Source of the DNA: Brachionus koreanus
Taxonomy: Eukaryota; Rotifera; Eurotatoria; Ploima; Brachionidae
Direction: 5' to 3'
Assembly: GCA_016987375.1 (NCBI GenBank)
Contig: PJRA01000524.1
Coordinates: forward strand, 1,602,691-1,666,690
Length of the DNA stretch: 64,000 nucleotides
How positions within the stretch are numbered: position 1 is the first letter of the stretch; each line of letters begins with the position of its first letter. The translations under genes were made by a program, and so were the position numbers. Shown piece after piece: positions 12,001-27,000 of the stretch. The notes under the pieces were generated by a model that saw only the letters and a list, made by a program, of their open reading frames with translations, made no database searches and was not told the DNA's origin.

Positions 12001-15000
12001 TACACCAAGCGCTGTTCCTGGATTTGACTGTGATTTTGAAACTAATTTTTGTGGCTGGACACGTGAATCTGATTCTTACACTGATTGGATTCGAAAAAAT
12101 GGTAACTCGTATGGAGGACCTAAAGTTGATCAGTAAATTTCGCATAATTTAATTAATTATTTGAATTAAACTCCTCTTAAAGCACTTCTGGTACCAAAAA
12201 TGGATATTACATTTATTTTGAAAATGATGATTATTATGATTATTATTCTTGGACGGGATGGGGATCTGGTCCTTCGAGATCAAAAATTGTTAGTCCTAAA
12301 ATATATGCTTATGCGAAACAATGTCTCAAATTCTGGTATTATATGAACGGTAAGCTAATTTTTTGAATTTTAGATGCTTGTCAAAAAAAGAAAAAAATCA
12401 GAAATTAAAAATTTTTAAAAATTTTGAAAGAAATATTCTTTAGTAAAAAAATTTTTATCAATTAAGATACAAAAAAAATATAAGCAGATATTTTTTTTGT
12501 TTTCTTTTTTTTTTCAAATTGTATATTTTCTTTATTCTAATTTTGAATCATGTATTTTAAAGGTGCGGATACTGGTGAATTAAGTGTTTATTATAGGATC
12601 GAAAAACAACCAGGTACATTTGTTCAAAGTCCAGTAGTTTGGCGAATTAAGACCGGACATGGTGATCATTGGAACTTGGCTCATATTCAATATGATGGAA
12701 ACAATCAATCAATATCAAATTTTGTAGTCGAAGCGTATGCTGGTTATTTTGTGAGTGGACAAATAGCAATAGATGATACAAGTCTAATTTATGGTGATTG
12801 CGAAGATCCGACTTATTCATCAGTCGATTGTGACTTTGAAGAGGAGCATATATGTGGCTATCAGCCAGACCCATCAGCTGATTTCAATTGGTCCAGAAGT
12901 AGTGGTACGACACTATCAAGTAATACAGGACCTTCAGTTGATGTTAGCACAGGAACTAAATATGGCTACTACATGTACATTGAGACTTCAAGTGTTACCG
13001 AAGGGCGAAAGGCAAGACTTGTTACTCCAACCCAAAATTTCACTGAAGGAAAATGTCTTTATTTTTGGTATCATGCTTATGGAAGAGATATAGGCACTTT
13101 GAATGTTTACAATGAACTTCAAACAAATAGCACAATCAAGCCAAGAAGCTTAATATGGTCAATTAGTCGTGATCAGGGTGACAGATGGTTTTTGGCCAGA
13201 GTTCCGACTAATGTTCAAACTAATTTCAAAATAATATTTGAAGGAATTGTGGGAAAATCTTATCTAGGCGATGTGGCTATTGATGATGTAAAAATGTCTA
13301 GTAAACAGTGTCCAGTTACTTTTGATTGTGATTTTGAAGATGATGAATTTGAATTTTGCTCCTGGATTAATTTAGAAAATTCACCTGATGAAAATCTTAA
13401 AAATGGTACTTTGGATAACTTTGACTGGATTATAGACACTGTAAATGATTATCGTGGAAGACTAGCTGTTTCAAAAGGACAAAAATTAAATCACTATTCA
13501 AGACTAGTGTCAGAATATATACCTGGAACAAGTGAAAGTGGAGTTTGCATTGAATTTTACTATCGTTTTAGCAAATTTCCGCCTACTGGAACTAAATTAA
13601 CTTTTAGTTTAGCTGAATATAAAAAAGAACCGATTACTTTATGGAGCTTAATTGATAATCAAATAACAACTCAAGGAGTTTATTGGAGATTTGGAAGATA
13701 TTCTGTCAATACAAATGAAAGTTTTAGAATTTATATGGATGGCTATGTTGGAACTGATTCTAAAGAATATGTTGCAGTCGATGATATTGACATTAGAACA
13801 GGAACTGTTGGTTGTACAGTCTTTCCAGATGAAGCCCAAGTTCAAAGTTTAACAACAACTATTTCAACAACTACCACATTGACGACTTATCCGTCCATAG
13901 ATGAATTTGATTGTAACTTTGAAAAAACTTGCTCATGGTCCAATGCTCCTGCTAATTCATATACTAATTGGACAACAGAAAGACCAATTGATATTAGTGA
14001 TCCAAATGCTCCTCAAAAAGATCATACATATGGAACAAGTCTTGGAAATTATTTGACTTTAGAGAAAAGAAGCTTCTTTCCTCAAGCTAAAGTTGATTTT
14101 GTAAGCCCTGAAATGAATGGAACAAAATGCGTTGAATTTTGGTACTATATGTATGGTTCTGATGTTGGAACTTTAATTATGTACAGAAAAGTTTCTACAT
14201 CATCGGTGAGTCAAAATATTTGGAGTACAACAGATTCGTCCCAAGATTCATGGCGGTTCGCACAAGCATCTATAAATTATATCCTAGATAGTACAAAATA
14301 CACAGCAATAATTGAATTTCAGTTCAGTCAACCAGCATTTAATGTAATAAATTAATTTTATAAGAGATTGTTTTTTATTTTTTTTTCATTTTATAAAGGG
14401 TTTTGTAGCAATAGATGATATTATAGTACATGAAGGTTTTTGTCAAACAACTGACTTATGCACTTTTGAAAATCCGGATTTATGTGGATACAAAAATGAT
14501 CCGCTAGCTGCTACTGAATGGATTAGGGCAAATGCTTCATCATCTACTCCAACAACAGGTCCATCTTCAGATGTAAGAAATTTTTTCTATAAGAGAACTT
14601 TTTTGTTTTAATGTTTTATTAATTAAATCATTAAAATGAAGGTCTAAATCTAATAATTAATAATTAATTTTATTAAAATCCTCTTAAGTCTACAAAAATT
14701 TTGTCTAAATTTTTAATTTACTTAACTTTGAGAATAAATCTTGATTTATTCATTTATTTTTAAAGAATACTTTGCAAAGTCCTGAAGGATTTTTTATGCT
14801 CTTTGATGCAAGCAAACAAAAATTAAATGCACGTCTAGAATCCCCAGTTCAAATAAAAACATCTGGATCATGTGTTCACTTTTTTTACAATACAAATGGT
14901 AAAGATGTATACGGATTGAGAGTTTATAAAAAATCTGCCAATGTCCTCGGTATTCCTTTGTGGACCACTTTCGGAAATACTCGCGATCAGTAATTTATGA

Positions 15001-18000
15001 TCAAATTTTTCTTTATTTTGTTTATGAAAAATTTTCTAAGATGGCTACTTGCTGAGGTTACACTTAAAAGTCCGGATAATACTTGGCAAGTTGTGTTTGA
15101 GGCTTTGCGCGGCTATGGAAATGATGGAAACATTGCCATTGATGATGTTCGAATAACCAAAGGAGACTGTCCAAATGCAGGCGATTGCAATTTTGAAGAT
15201 AAATCGCTTTGTAACTACAGAAATAGTGATGATTCTCAAATAAAATGGGTTGTCAAGCAGGGTTCAGTGTCATTTTTAACAGGGCCAACTAGTGATCATA
15301 CTTTTGGCACATCAGCAGGATCATATGCGAGCTTTAGTAAGAATTCTTTTAAAATAAATTTCACAAAAATGTAGAAAAATAATCATTAATTAGTTACTGA
15401 TACACCAACCCAAACAGGATGGATAGGTCGAATGGAAAGTCAACCTCTAGATTATATAAATGAAAATGTTTGTGTTAAGTTTTGGTATTATATGTACTCA
15501 AATTTAGCTAATAACTTGGGAACTTTAAATGTTTACTTATATGATATTAATACAAATACATCAATTTTTTTATGGAGTTTAACTTATAGCCAAGGATCTG
15601 GATGGAAAGAAGGAACTTTTTCCTATCGAACAATTGATAAGCATAAAATAGTTTTCGAAGGTATCAAAGGTAAAGGAAGAGGAGATATAGCTCTTGATGA
15701 TATAACGTTCGTTCAGGCATCTATTTGTAGTTTGTATCCGAGTTATGCACGACCAAATACTACATTGACCACTCTACCAACCACAACAAGATTTACAACA
15801 ACAACTAGTAGCTACATTTGGAATCCACAGAGCGAATATGATTGTAATTTTGAACAAGACTTTTGTTTATGGACAAGTGATCCAACAGCTGATTTCGACT
15901 GGATAAGATCATCACCATCTTCTTTTTCAAATCCTTCTTTTTCTCCACTTGTTGATCATACCTATCAGAATAAATCTGGTTATTACATTAGAATTGATGT
16001 AACAACTTTTAAAATTTTATTCTAAATTATCTTTAATTTAAATTTTTTTTTCTTCTTAAAGCCATATAAACCTTCAAACAAGCAATGTCGTTTGCAATCA
16101 CCATCAATTACTGACTTAAAAGATCGATGTCTAGAGTTTTACTATTATGCATATGGTTCTGATGTGAGTACATTGAATGTCTATTTAAAAGTAAATGGTC
16201 AATTGGGTTTACCACGATGGACTAGAATGAGAAACCAAGGAAGAGAATGGCATAGAGCTCAACTTAAAATTACAAATCAAAATTCACCATATCAAATAGT
16301 TTTTGAAGGAACAGTTGGCACTTATGTAGGTGTAATAGCTCTTGATGATATTAGAGTTCTGTCTGAGTGTCCACCTTCGACAGATCGTTTTTGTGACTTT
16401 GAAACAGATGACATATGCGGCTATACTTATTTGAACACAGGAAATATAGATTGGAAACGTGGCACAAAAGCAACTGCGCCACCAAATGGTCCGGTTATTG
16501 ATCATTCACTAGGAACTCAATTTGGCTATTTTATGTATTCAAGTGGAACATCAACAAACCAAATACAACGTGCTTTGCTTGCTTCTAAAGTTTTTAATCC
16601 GAACGGTGAGCAATGTGTTGAATTTTACTATTATCATGCTCCAGCCTCAATTGGTTCATTAAACATCTTTGCCAAACTAAAAACAGTGTATAATTCAACT
16701 GATGAGCTGCCTATTTGGACTGAACCTTTTGCTAACAATGGTTTTAGTGGATGGCAATTTGCTCAAGTACCACTTGGTCATGCAATTACAAATACTCCCT
16801 ATCAAGTTGTATTTGAAGAATTTGTGTCAGCAAATAAACCTGGCAATGACTTTAACATTTACATAGATGATGTTTTTGTACGAGATGGCTCTTGTTTGCC
16901 AATAGGAGATTGTGATTTTGAGAATGGATTCTGTAAAAAAAATACAAAAAAAAATTTTAAATAATTTTTAAATTTTTTAGGCTCATGGGAACCAATCGAC
17001 TCTGATAACTTTGGTTCAAATTGGGTTGTCGCATCCGGAGATCCAAACGACAATTATAGACCCTTGAACGATCACAGGTAAAAATTAAAAATATGAAAAA
17101 AAAGAGTAAAATAGACTTTATTTATTTGTTTATTAGCACGAGCAGTTCATATGGTAGCTATGCATTTGTAGAATCGGCTAATAGTGGTAATTTGGCAATT
17201 ATGTCAAGTCAAGTATTTCAAAATCCAACATCCTATAGAGGTTTATAAACAAATTTAATTTTTATTTTTTAATAAAATTTTTTTTATATTCTTCTTAACT
17301 AAATTTAGGTCGATGTTTGACATTTTGGTATTATATAAGTGGTACAAATCCGGGTTCAATATTTATCTATGTAAGAAATCTTCGAAACAATAACGACACT
17401 TTGATTTGGAAAGAAGGATCAACTGATCAAGGTGCTCAGTGGAATTATGGTCAATTTGGATTTTACATCGAATCAGAGTATACTATAATAATAGAAGGAA
17501 TAAGTGGATCAGCTCAAAGTTCAGTAGCCATTGATGACATTTTTTTCAAAGATGCCCAGTACTGTTCAATTAGTCCTCTTTCGGCTTCGGTTGGTCCAGG
17601 TCTACCTATACCATCAACTACAACAACTACCACAAAATCTCCTCAATCAACTAGCCCACCTTCAATTTATGACTGCACATTCGAGGTTGGATATTGCAAT
17701 TGGAAAAATGATTCTAGTCGACCTTTAACTTGGAGAAGAAATCAAGGCTCAACTACAAGCATTGACACTGGAGCAAATGTTGATCACACGTAATTTATTA
17801 TTTAAAATTTTTTGGTCTTAATTATTAAAAAAATATTTTTTAGTCTTGCTACACCTGAAGGATGGTACATATATATTGGTAATTTGAATTAGACTTTTTT
17901 TTTATTAAATGTAAAAATATGTTAAAATTTTAGAAACTTCTTCTCCAGCAAAGGCAAATGACTCGGCCCGCTTGATTTCACCTGATTTCTCTGGAACAAA

Positions 18001-21000
18001 TAGTCCGAAATGTTTGACATTTTATCATCACATGCGCGGAAGACACATAGGAAGTTTGAATGTATACACTCAAACTCAAACAAATGAGGTTGTTGTGTGG
18101 TCAAAGTCTGGAACTCAAGGAAATAAATGGCTCAAAGGTCAAGTCAATTTGTTATCAAATGAAAATTTTGTTGTCATATTTGAGGGAGTTTATGGAAATG
18201 GTTTTTATGTAAAAATATTTGAATAAAAAAATATTGTTAAAATTAATCTATTTATTTTCTTAGGGTGATATATCATTAGATGATATTTCAGTTAGTGATG
18301 GTTATTGTGTGACAAATGATTTATTCAATTGTGATTTTGAACAAGATTCATGCAATTTTGTAAACGATTTGACCGCGAATTTCAACTGGACAAGATCTAA
18401 AGCATCATATTCAGGTGGACCAACTTTCGACCATACTGTAATTTTATTAGAAATAAAAAAATTAAGAAATTATATTAACTAAATTTTAGACAAATTCAAT
18501 ATCGGGCTACTATCTAAAATTGGACACTTATGGAAAAAATGACGGAGCAAAAGCCCGAGTTATATCTCCCATGTTTAATTTTATACCAGAAGGTTACTGT
18601 TTTACTTGGTACTATCATATGGCTGGTTCAAATATGGCAAAATTAGCTGTTTACATACAAGTACAAGATAAGAAAGGTTTATTATGGAGATTCGGAGAAA
18701 ATGTTGGAAATATTTGGAATGCTGCTCAATTAAGTATACTTCCCATAGGTGGTTATAAGAATTTTTCATTGATAATCGAGGGTGAAAAAAGTGAATCATA
18801 TGGTTCAGTAATTGGTATCGATGATATTAAAATTGAGTATGGTTCATGTCAAAGTTTTGGAGGATGTACATTTGAAGGAGAAAATTTTTGTTTTTGGCAG
18901 AATATTCTAGATTCCAGAGATGATTTTGATTGGGAATTTGGTTCATATCAAACAGGAACTGCCTTAACTGGGCCAAATGTTGATCATACTTTGGGTGATT
19001 CCACTGGAACATATCTTTTTATAGAAACGAATGCACCTTTGCAATCAGGAGATAAAGCTTGGTTAGAGAGTACATTGTTTTTGCCAACACCAAGCTACGG
19101 TGTTTGTTTTGACTTTTGGTACCATATGTTTGGGATTGGAATGGGTACATTGAACATTTACACCTCTAAAGGAAATATGACAAAAAATATTTGGAGTCAA
19201 AGCGGCAACAAAGGAGATGTATGGCTAAATGGTCAAGTTAACATTAATTCAGCTAGTTCTTTCAGATTGTTGATTGAAGGAGTTAAAGGACCTAATGCAA
19301 GATCTGATATTGCTTTAGATGATTTAGACTTTATTGAAAGACCATGTAATATAATTCCTGCTGATGCTGATCCGAACGTGATAGAAACAACAACAAGTAT
19401 ACCAACAACAGTAACAGTCAGACCAACTGGCCCAAATGATTGCAATTTTGAGACCAATTTATGCATTTGGACACCAAGCACTGAAAGTAATTTTAACTGG
19501 ACAAGATCACAGGGTATTCTCGGAAATCAAATAACTGGACCAATTGGAGCTGATCATACACTTTCTTCAGCTAATGGATGGTACATATTTGCCAATGCTG
19601 CTGGAAAACGAAAAACAGACATTGCTCGATTGGAAACTAATAATTTTTTCAATAAAACTCAATGCATGGAATTTTATTATTATTTTGCATCAAATGTAGA
19701 CTATAAATTTAATTTATATGTTAAATTAACTAATCAACAATTAGGATATCCAATATGGACAAGATCTGGTTCAAATGCTGATTTTTGGCGACTAGGTAGA
19801 GTCACAGTAAAATCGGGCTCTTCATACAAAGTCCTAATGGAATTGACATCAGTTGAATTCGCATCTGATTCGGACATTTTTGGCATAGATGATGTATTTT
19901 TTACAGATGGTGAGTGCAAAGACGGCTCTGATTTGGATCAATTGTGCACATTTTCATCCGATTCATGCGGCTATTCATTTAATGCGTCTTCTAACTTTAA
20001 ATGGGAGCTTTATTTGCCACAAAGAAATGATCCAAGAGCTAGTCCATTGCCTATAAATGATCATACATCTGATGGCATTGGCAGTGGCTATGTATATGCC
20101 AGATCAACTGGTTTTAAATTGAACAATTCAGCTACTATGACTAGTAAAGTATTTCCGGCTTTGAGCAGTTCGTTCCAAAACGAGTCGGCTCGTTGTTTGG
20201 AATTTTATTTCTTTTTACAAGACACAGATTCAATAACTCTGAATGTTAAAGCTCAAACAAACACAGTTAGTACTACTAGCATAATATGGTCCCGTAATTA
20301 TGACCACTCAAATTACTGGTGGAAAGGTGAAGTTAATGTGAAAAAATTGATCGATTACAGCATTGTATTTGAAGCGATTGTTGGCTACAATCCATCAAAT
20401 GGTCTAGTTGCTTTGGATGATATTATTTTGAGAAATCAATCTTGTTCACATAGTGGAAATATTTGCGATTTTGACAATCAAGATTTGTGCAATTGGATTA
20501 ACGTAAATGATACTGATGAATTTGACTGGAGACTGGAAAATGGGGCAACAAGTTCGCCAAGCACTGGACCATCTCTTGATCACACCTTAGCTAATACTAA
20601 AGGTTTTATTTAAAATTTAAACTTTCAACTTTGCTATAAAAATTTTATTTTCTTAAAGGATACTATATCTATATTGAAACATCGTCTCCAGTCAAAGAAG
20701 GATGGAGAGCACATTTATTTAGCGAACCATTAATTTATCCTACTGAAGGTTGTATTTTATTTTGGTATCATATGTATGGAAAAGTATGATTATTTGTTTT
20801 AAAAAATGAATAAAAATCAAATAAAAAAAAATTTTTTTTCAAGACAATTGGAACATTGAATGTTTATTTAATGAGCAGTACAAATAAAGATCTATTATGG
20901 ACTCTATCTGGCGAAACGGGTATTTTTTTAATTAGAATTAAGAATTATTTTAAATTAATTATAAAAAAAAATCAAATTTTTAAAAAGGTCAAACATGGAA

Positions 21001-24000
21001 TCATGGCTTAGCACCATATAAATCAAATGTAAAATACCAAATCATGTTTGAAGGTATTGCGGGTTCTAGTTTTACCGGAGATATTGTAAATTAATTAATT
21101 GTCAATAATTGAAATTCTTATCAAAAATATTCTAAAGGCTCTAGATGATCTGGAGATTAGGTCCGAATCATGTCAAGTTCAGCCAGGCAATGCTCTGCCT
21201 CAAATTCAAACATCAAGATTTGCTGATTGCGGTTTTGAAGACACTCTCTGCTTTTGGCAAAATGAATTGGTTGGAACTCAATTCAATTGGACACTGCACA
21301 AAGGCTCAACTTCTTCTGTCGATACAGGCCCTCAAAGCGGCGCATTGTCAACAGAAGGCTATATTTACATAGAAACATCTCTCACTTCTAAAAGTACTTA
21401 AATATTTTCAAAAAATAAAAGCTAACTAAAATTTTAAATAAAAAAAGATGATTTAGCAAGATTGATTAGTCCGGTAATTACTAAACCAAACTCTGAAGGA
21501 TACTGTCTGACATTTTATTATCACATGTTTGGTAATAATTCTAGTTTAAAGCTTTAATTTTTTTGAAAAAAAATTTATCTTTTAAAGGTGTTGATATAAA
21601 TACTTTACAATTTAGTTTGGTTAGAAATAACAACTTTAAAAATGAGACAACTATTTTTAAGAAAATTGGTGCTCAATTGGACAAATGGCTTGTTGCTCAT
21701 GTTAGACTGGACAATGCAGATATTAACTATGATTTTAGATTGGCCATTGATGGAATTGCTGGGTCTAGTTTCCGTGGAGACATTTCTGTTGACGAAAGTA
21801 AAAATATTACTTAAATGAATAAAAAAAATGAATCAAATTTTATTTAAGTTTCACTAAACATTGGTCAATGTCCACCATCTCGAGTATGCGATTTTGAAAC
21901 AGATTTATGCAGTAATTTAAAAAAAATATATTATTAAAAAATTTTATTTTATTAAATTTTGTTTAAAAGATTGGATAAGTGATACAACTGGTGATTTCAA
22001 TTGGGCTAGATCAAGTGGCTCAACTAATAGCAGTTATACTGGACCTTCATTCGACCAGTTATTTGATAAAATTTTTTATCTTTAAATATCTAATTTTAAT
22101 TTTTTTTAGCACAACATTATCAGCAAATGGTCATTATATTTATATAGAAACTTCATATCCACAAACAACTGGTCAAAAAGCACGTATCATAAGTCCTACC
22201 TATCCAAGAGCAATTTTGGGTGACTGCTTCAAATTTTGGTATCATCTTTATGGATCAACAATTGGCACTTTGAATGTTTATTCGCGTCGAAACAATGCCT
22301 TATCTCAGCCATTGTGGTCTAGAAGTGGAAATTTTGGAGATTTTTGGCGATATGGCCATGTGACCATAGCAAGTACAGTTGATTTTCAAGTGGTTCTTGA
22401 AGGAGTGGTCGGAAGATCAATCACAGGGTAAAATTAATCATAGATTTTTTAAAGTTAAAATTGAATTGCTTGTTTTGTCAGTGATATTGCTGTTGATGAC
22501 ATTGAAATAGAAACAGGTCCATGTGCACCAGAGGCTTTTTGCGATTTTGAAGATGGCTTTTGCGGATTTTATAACACAAAAGAGGGTGATAATTTCGATT
22601 GGTTGAGAGGAAAAGGACAAATATATTCAGTAACAGGACCTACTGTAGATCATACCACTCAAACTCAATTGGGATACTATGCGTATATAAATCCGATTCC
22701 ACCACAAAAATATAATGACACTGCTTGGCTTATAAGTGAAATTCTATTCTCTCCTAATTCAGGTTGTCTTAATTTCTATTACAATTTGAACGGTTTGAAC
22801 ATTGGAGAGTTGAATATTTACAGACGACTGGCTGAATCACCTATGGAAAAAATTTGGAATATTTCAGTAATTAAAATTTTTTTCTATTTTATTTTTTGGT
22901 TTCAAATTTAAAAATTTTAAAAGGGAAATTTGGGCAATAAATGGATATTAGGTCAAGTAACAATACCAAGCAATGCAAAATATTTTGATTTAGTGTTTGA
23001 GGCAACTATTGGAAATGGGTATCTTGGAAATATTGCTTTGGATGATGTTGAATTTGTAAACGATGGAACATGTGAATACTTTAACTCGACCACAACACAA
23101 AAGCCTACAACAACTGAACCTAAACCATTTGAATTGCAATGCGATTTTGAAAATAGTTTTTGTGATTGGTCTAATGATCCATCAATAGGTGCTCAATGGC
23201 GACGACAAAATGGTCTTAACGCGAAATTCGGCCAAGCACCATTAACTGACGTGACTCTGCAAAATTCATATGGTTACTATGCATACATAGATTCAAATTA
23301 CAATAGTCAATTATCAACTGCTGTATTAAGATCTCCCGTTCTCAATAAGATTCAAGATACATGTCTAGAATTCTGGTATCAATTAAATGGCCCGATTAAT
23401 TCAGGCTTAACAATTGCGCTTAGAGATGCAATTAATAGAACAGAGTTGTGGAAAAGACTGGGAAATGTTGCCGATACGTGGAGTCATGCTTACGTTAGAG
23501 TGCCTAGTAATTTGACTTTAAATAAATGGATTGAATTTGAAGGTGATATGTCTAACATTTATGATGGTTATGTTGCTATTGATGAAGTAAAATTGATTAT
23601 AGGCGATTGTCCTGCAACACAATTTTGTGATTTTGAAACTGATGATATTTGTGGTTATCAACAAGATGTCACTGCTGACTTTAAATGGACTAGAAATAAA
23701 ATTGGAACAAGTAGTGTTTCAACAGGTCCTTCATTTGATCACACATATTTGACCCCCGTTGGACATTACATGTACATTGAAACTTCATCGCCACAAAAAC
23801 AAGGCGATAAAGCGCGACTAATTTCGCCTAAAGTTGCCAAAACACCCAGTGGAGTTTGTCTGAACTTTTGGTATCATGCCTATGGAGCAACAGTAGATAC
23901 TTTGAATGTATATACGAGAAAACGTGATCAATTGTCAATTGAACCAATATGGTCAATTAGCAAAAACCAAGGCAATCAATGGAGAACTACAAGTGTTACC

Positions 24001-27000
24001 ATAAAAGAAATTGAAGACTATGAAGTATTAATTTTAATAATTGATGCATTTTTAAGAGATTAAAGATTAGCATTTTAACTCTAGAAGTCTTTTTAGCATA
24101 AATTTTAAATTAAACTTTGGGCTTTTTTATTATGAAATTTTTGGCTTATTTAAATCAAGTACACAAATTTTAAGTTTAATACCATAATTTTATTAAAGAA
24201 ACCACAAATATAAAAATTGATTTTTTATTATTACACAATGTTTTTTTAACCCATAAAAATTAGGTTTTTTTAATACTAACCATGAGAACAAGTTAATCAA
24301 ATCAATCTTCTCTTTGTCATTTTGCCTCTATAAGCTTAAATTAATGTGTGTACGTTTATTTTACATTTTTCTTACAATTAAAAAAATGAATTTTTTCAAA
24401 ATTCAGATTATAAGCAACTTTGAAAAATTTTTTTCAATCTTGTTCTAATTTTTTCCAATTTTAGATTGTATTTGAAGGCATAGTTGGTTCATCATACTCG
24501 GGTGACATAGCCATAGATGATATATTCATTGATACACGTGGAGAATGCAGAAATCCAGTTCAATGTTCATTTGAAGATTCGTTGTGCAACTGGCAAGGAG
24601 AATCAACCAATCCATTCAATCTATTGCGAATAACAGGCCAACAATTAGGTCAGTTATATCCACAGACTAGTATTAAAGTAGACACTACACTTAATAGCGG
24701 ATACGGTCATTTCTTATGGATGAACTCAGGCTATGACAATAAAGTTATTAATAAAACGTCAAGAATATTTTCTGAAACAGTCATTGCCAAAAATTACTTA
24801 AAAGGCTCGTGTCTAAGTCTATACTATATTATGAACGGTAAATCTAACTCTGGCAGCTTGAATATATTAACAAAAGTATATCCGAATCAAACTCTGACAG
24901 ATCAAATGACAATTACACCTAGCATGAGTTCAGATTGGCAAAGAGCACTAATTCAATTACCTAAAGATGGTATCAATTACGAAATTTATCTTGAGAGCAC
25001 ATTTTCGGGCAAACCTTTGGACATGGCTATTGATGATGTAAATTTGTATGACAAGAACTGTAGTGATATAATCGACGATCCATTTAATCCAGATCCAAGT
25101 ACCAGTTTTTTCTGCGGTGATGGAACAACCATTACATTTGCCAAGGTTTGTGATTTTAGATTCGATTGTCCCAATAGACGTGATGAACAAGTGTGCGGCG
25201 ATTGTAATTTTGAAAATTCAACATGCCAATACAAAGATGTTAGTTATGACACATTATTATGGAATAGAACAAAAGCTAGAAATTCACTTAATGGACCAAG
25301 TGTGGACAATACTCTAAAAAATCCAGATGGACACTATGTACAAGTTGATTTAAATCCAGATTCTTACAATGATTATGGATATGCTTCATTAAGACTTGGT
25401 AGAATTTTAAAACCTTGCAGTTCTAAATGTGAACTAGAGCTTTATTATCATATGTTTGGCGACTCGGATGATTTAAGCATTTATTTGTATGAAAATGGTA
25501 TTTATACCTTGCTCGAAGAGTACAGCGGTGATTTTGGTGATAGATGGGTACTGGCTCGAATACAGCTAGGTAGAATAACAAGCCAATTTCAATTGGAATT
25601 TGATGGTATAAGATTTTTCTCGTATGGCAATCAAGATTTAGCCATTGATGATATCAGACTGATCAATTGTGAGTATCCAGTACCTAGAGAAAACGGTTGT
25701 CCAACTGATTACTTCCAATGTAAGTCAAAAGGATGTGTGCCGATGGTTGAACGCTGTGATTTAATAGATGACTGTGGTGACATGTCTGATGAGCTCAATT
25801 GTACAGGTTATACTCAGTGTGATTTTGAAAATGGTCTTTGTGATTGGCAGAACGACCCTGAAGCAGACATGAAATGGGAACTTATTCGCGGTGATACTCC
25901 ATCATTTGCTACTGGAGCTAGTAGAGACCACACTACAGGAACATCGCTAGGTCAATACATTTATTTGGAAACAAGTGGTGCTCTCAAAGGAAACAAGGCT
26001 AGAGTTTTGTCTCCAATATTTAAATCAACTTCTAATTGTGAAGTTAAAATATTCTATCACGCTTTTGGTATTAATATTGGAGCATTGAATATTTATTCAA
26101 GAACTGGCTTTGGAAATGAAAAATTATTATTTAGTAAAGATAGAGAAGTTGGAAATTATTGGGAAAGAGCTTTTATAAGAATAAATTCAGCTGATCCGTT
26201 TCAGCTGATTATAGAAGGAGTTGTTGGTGATGGACCTTTTGGTGATTTGTGTATTGATGACATTTCGTTTGGTCCTAGTTGTGTACTTGAAACAAATGCT
26301 ACATTTTCATCAGTGTCGCCTATGACCACACAAACAACTAGTGGTAAATGCCCAACTGGCCAATTTGAGTGTAGATCAAATTCATTGTGTATACCAGATG
26401 ATAAAGTATGTAATTTTGAGTCTGATTGTGATGACAAATCAGACGAGGCTGATTGTGGAACATGCGATTTTGAGACATCATGGTGTGGATTTTACGATCA
26501 AAGTGATGATGAAGTTGTATGGAGAAGACGTCAAGCACCATCAGTCAATTCTCAAGGTCCTCAAGTAGATCACACATTGATATCAAGCGCTCAAAAAGGT
26601 TCATTCTTAATCACCGAATTGGATCCCAATGCAGGAGTCACATGGACAAGATCTGTGCTGCTAGGTCCAAAATTTCAAGCAACAGGACCAGCATGTCGAG
26701 TTTCTCTTTGGATATTTATGGATAATTCCGATTCAAGTGCCTTGTTTTTTTACACTAACTACAGCAACACTTATGATTATTTGAGATTGGGATCAATTCA
26801 AGGTACAGGAAACAAAAATTGGTTTAAAGCTAGCTTTGACATTGGAAAAATGCCTGCTAATTATCAATTTGAAATAATAGCCTATCCGGAATATGTTACT
26901 GATTTGGATTATTATGACATAGCCATTGATGATGTGGAATTTTTAGACTGCTCACCGGATAGTTTAGTAACTGATGAAGAACTAAAATGTGATTTTGAGA

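Larger units (their letters stand above)
23140..25202 (+). other. MAM trimer 11 (MAM31-33), closed by LDLa1
   Basis: Domains start at 23140 (CDWSNDP), 23626 ([13 protein letters not shown]) and 24564 ([13 protein letters not shown]). MAM32 is split by the 440-nt intron 24025-24464. From here the hinge slot after the C domain holds an LDLa module (25113-25196) instead of a Thr tract. Confidence 0.85.
25203..26987 (+). other. MAM trimer 12 (MAM34-36) with LDLa2 and LDLa3 between domains
   Basis: Domains start at 25203 (CQYKDVS), 25818 ([13 protein letters not shown]) and 26463 ([13 protein letters not shown]). This is the only trimer with an LDLa module after both its A and its B domain. The hinge to MAM37 is short ([12 protein letters not shown]). 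The unit lies wholly within one 2.96 kb exon. Confidence 0.85.
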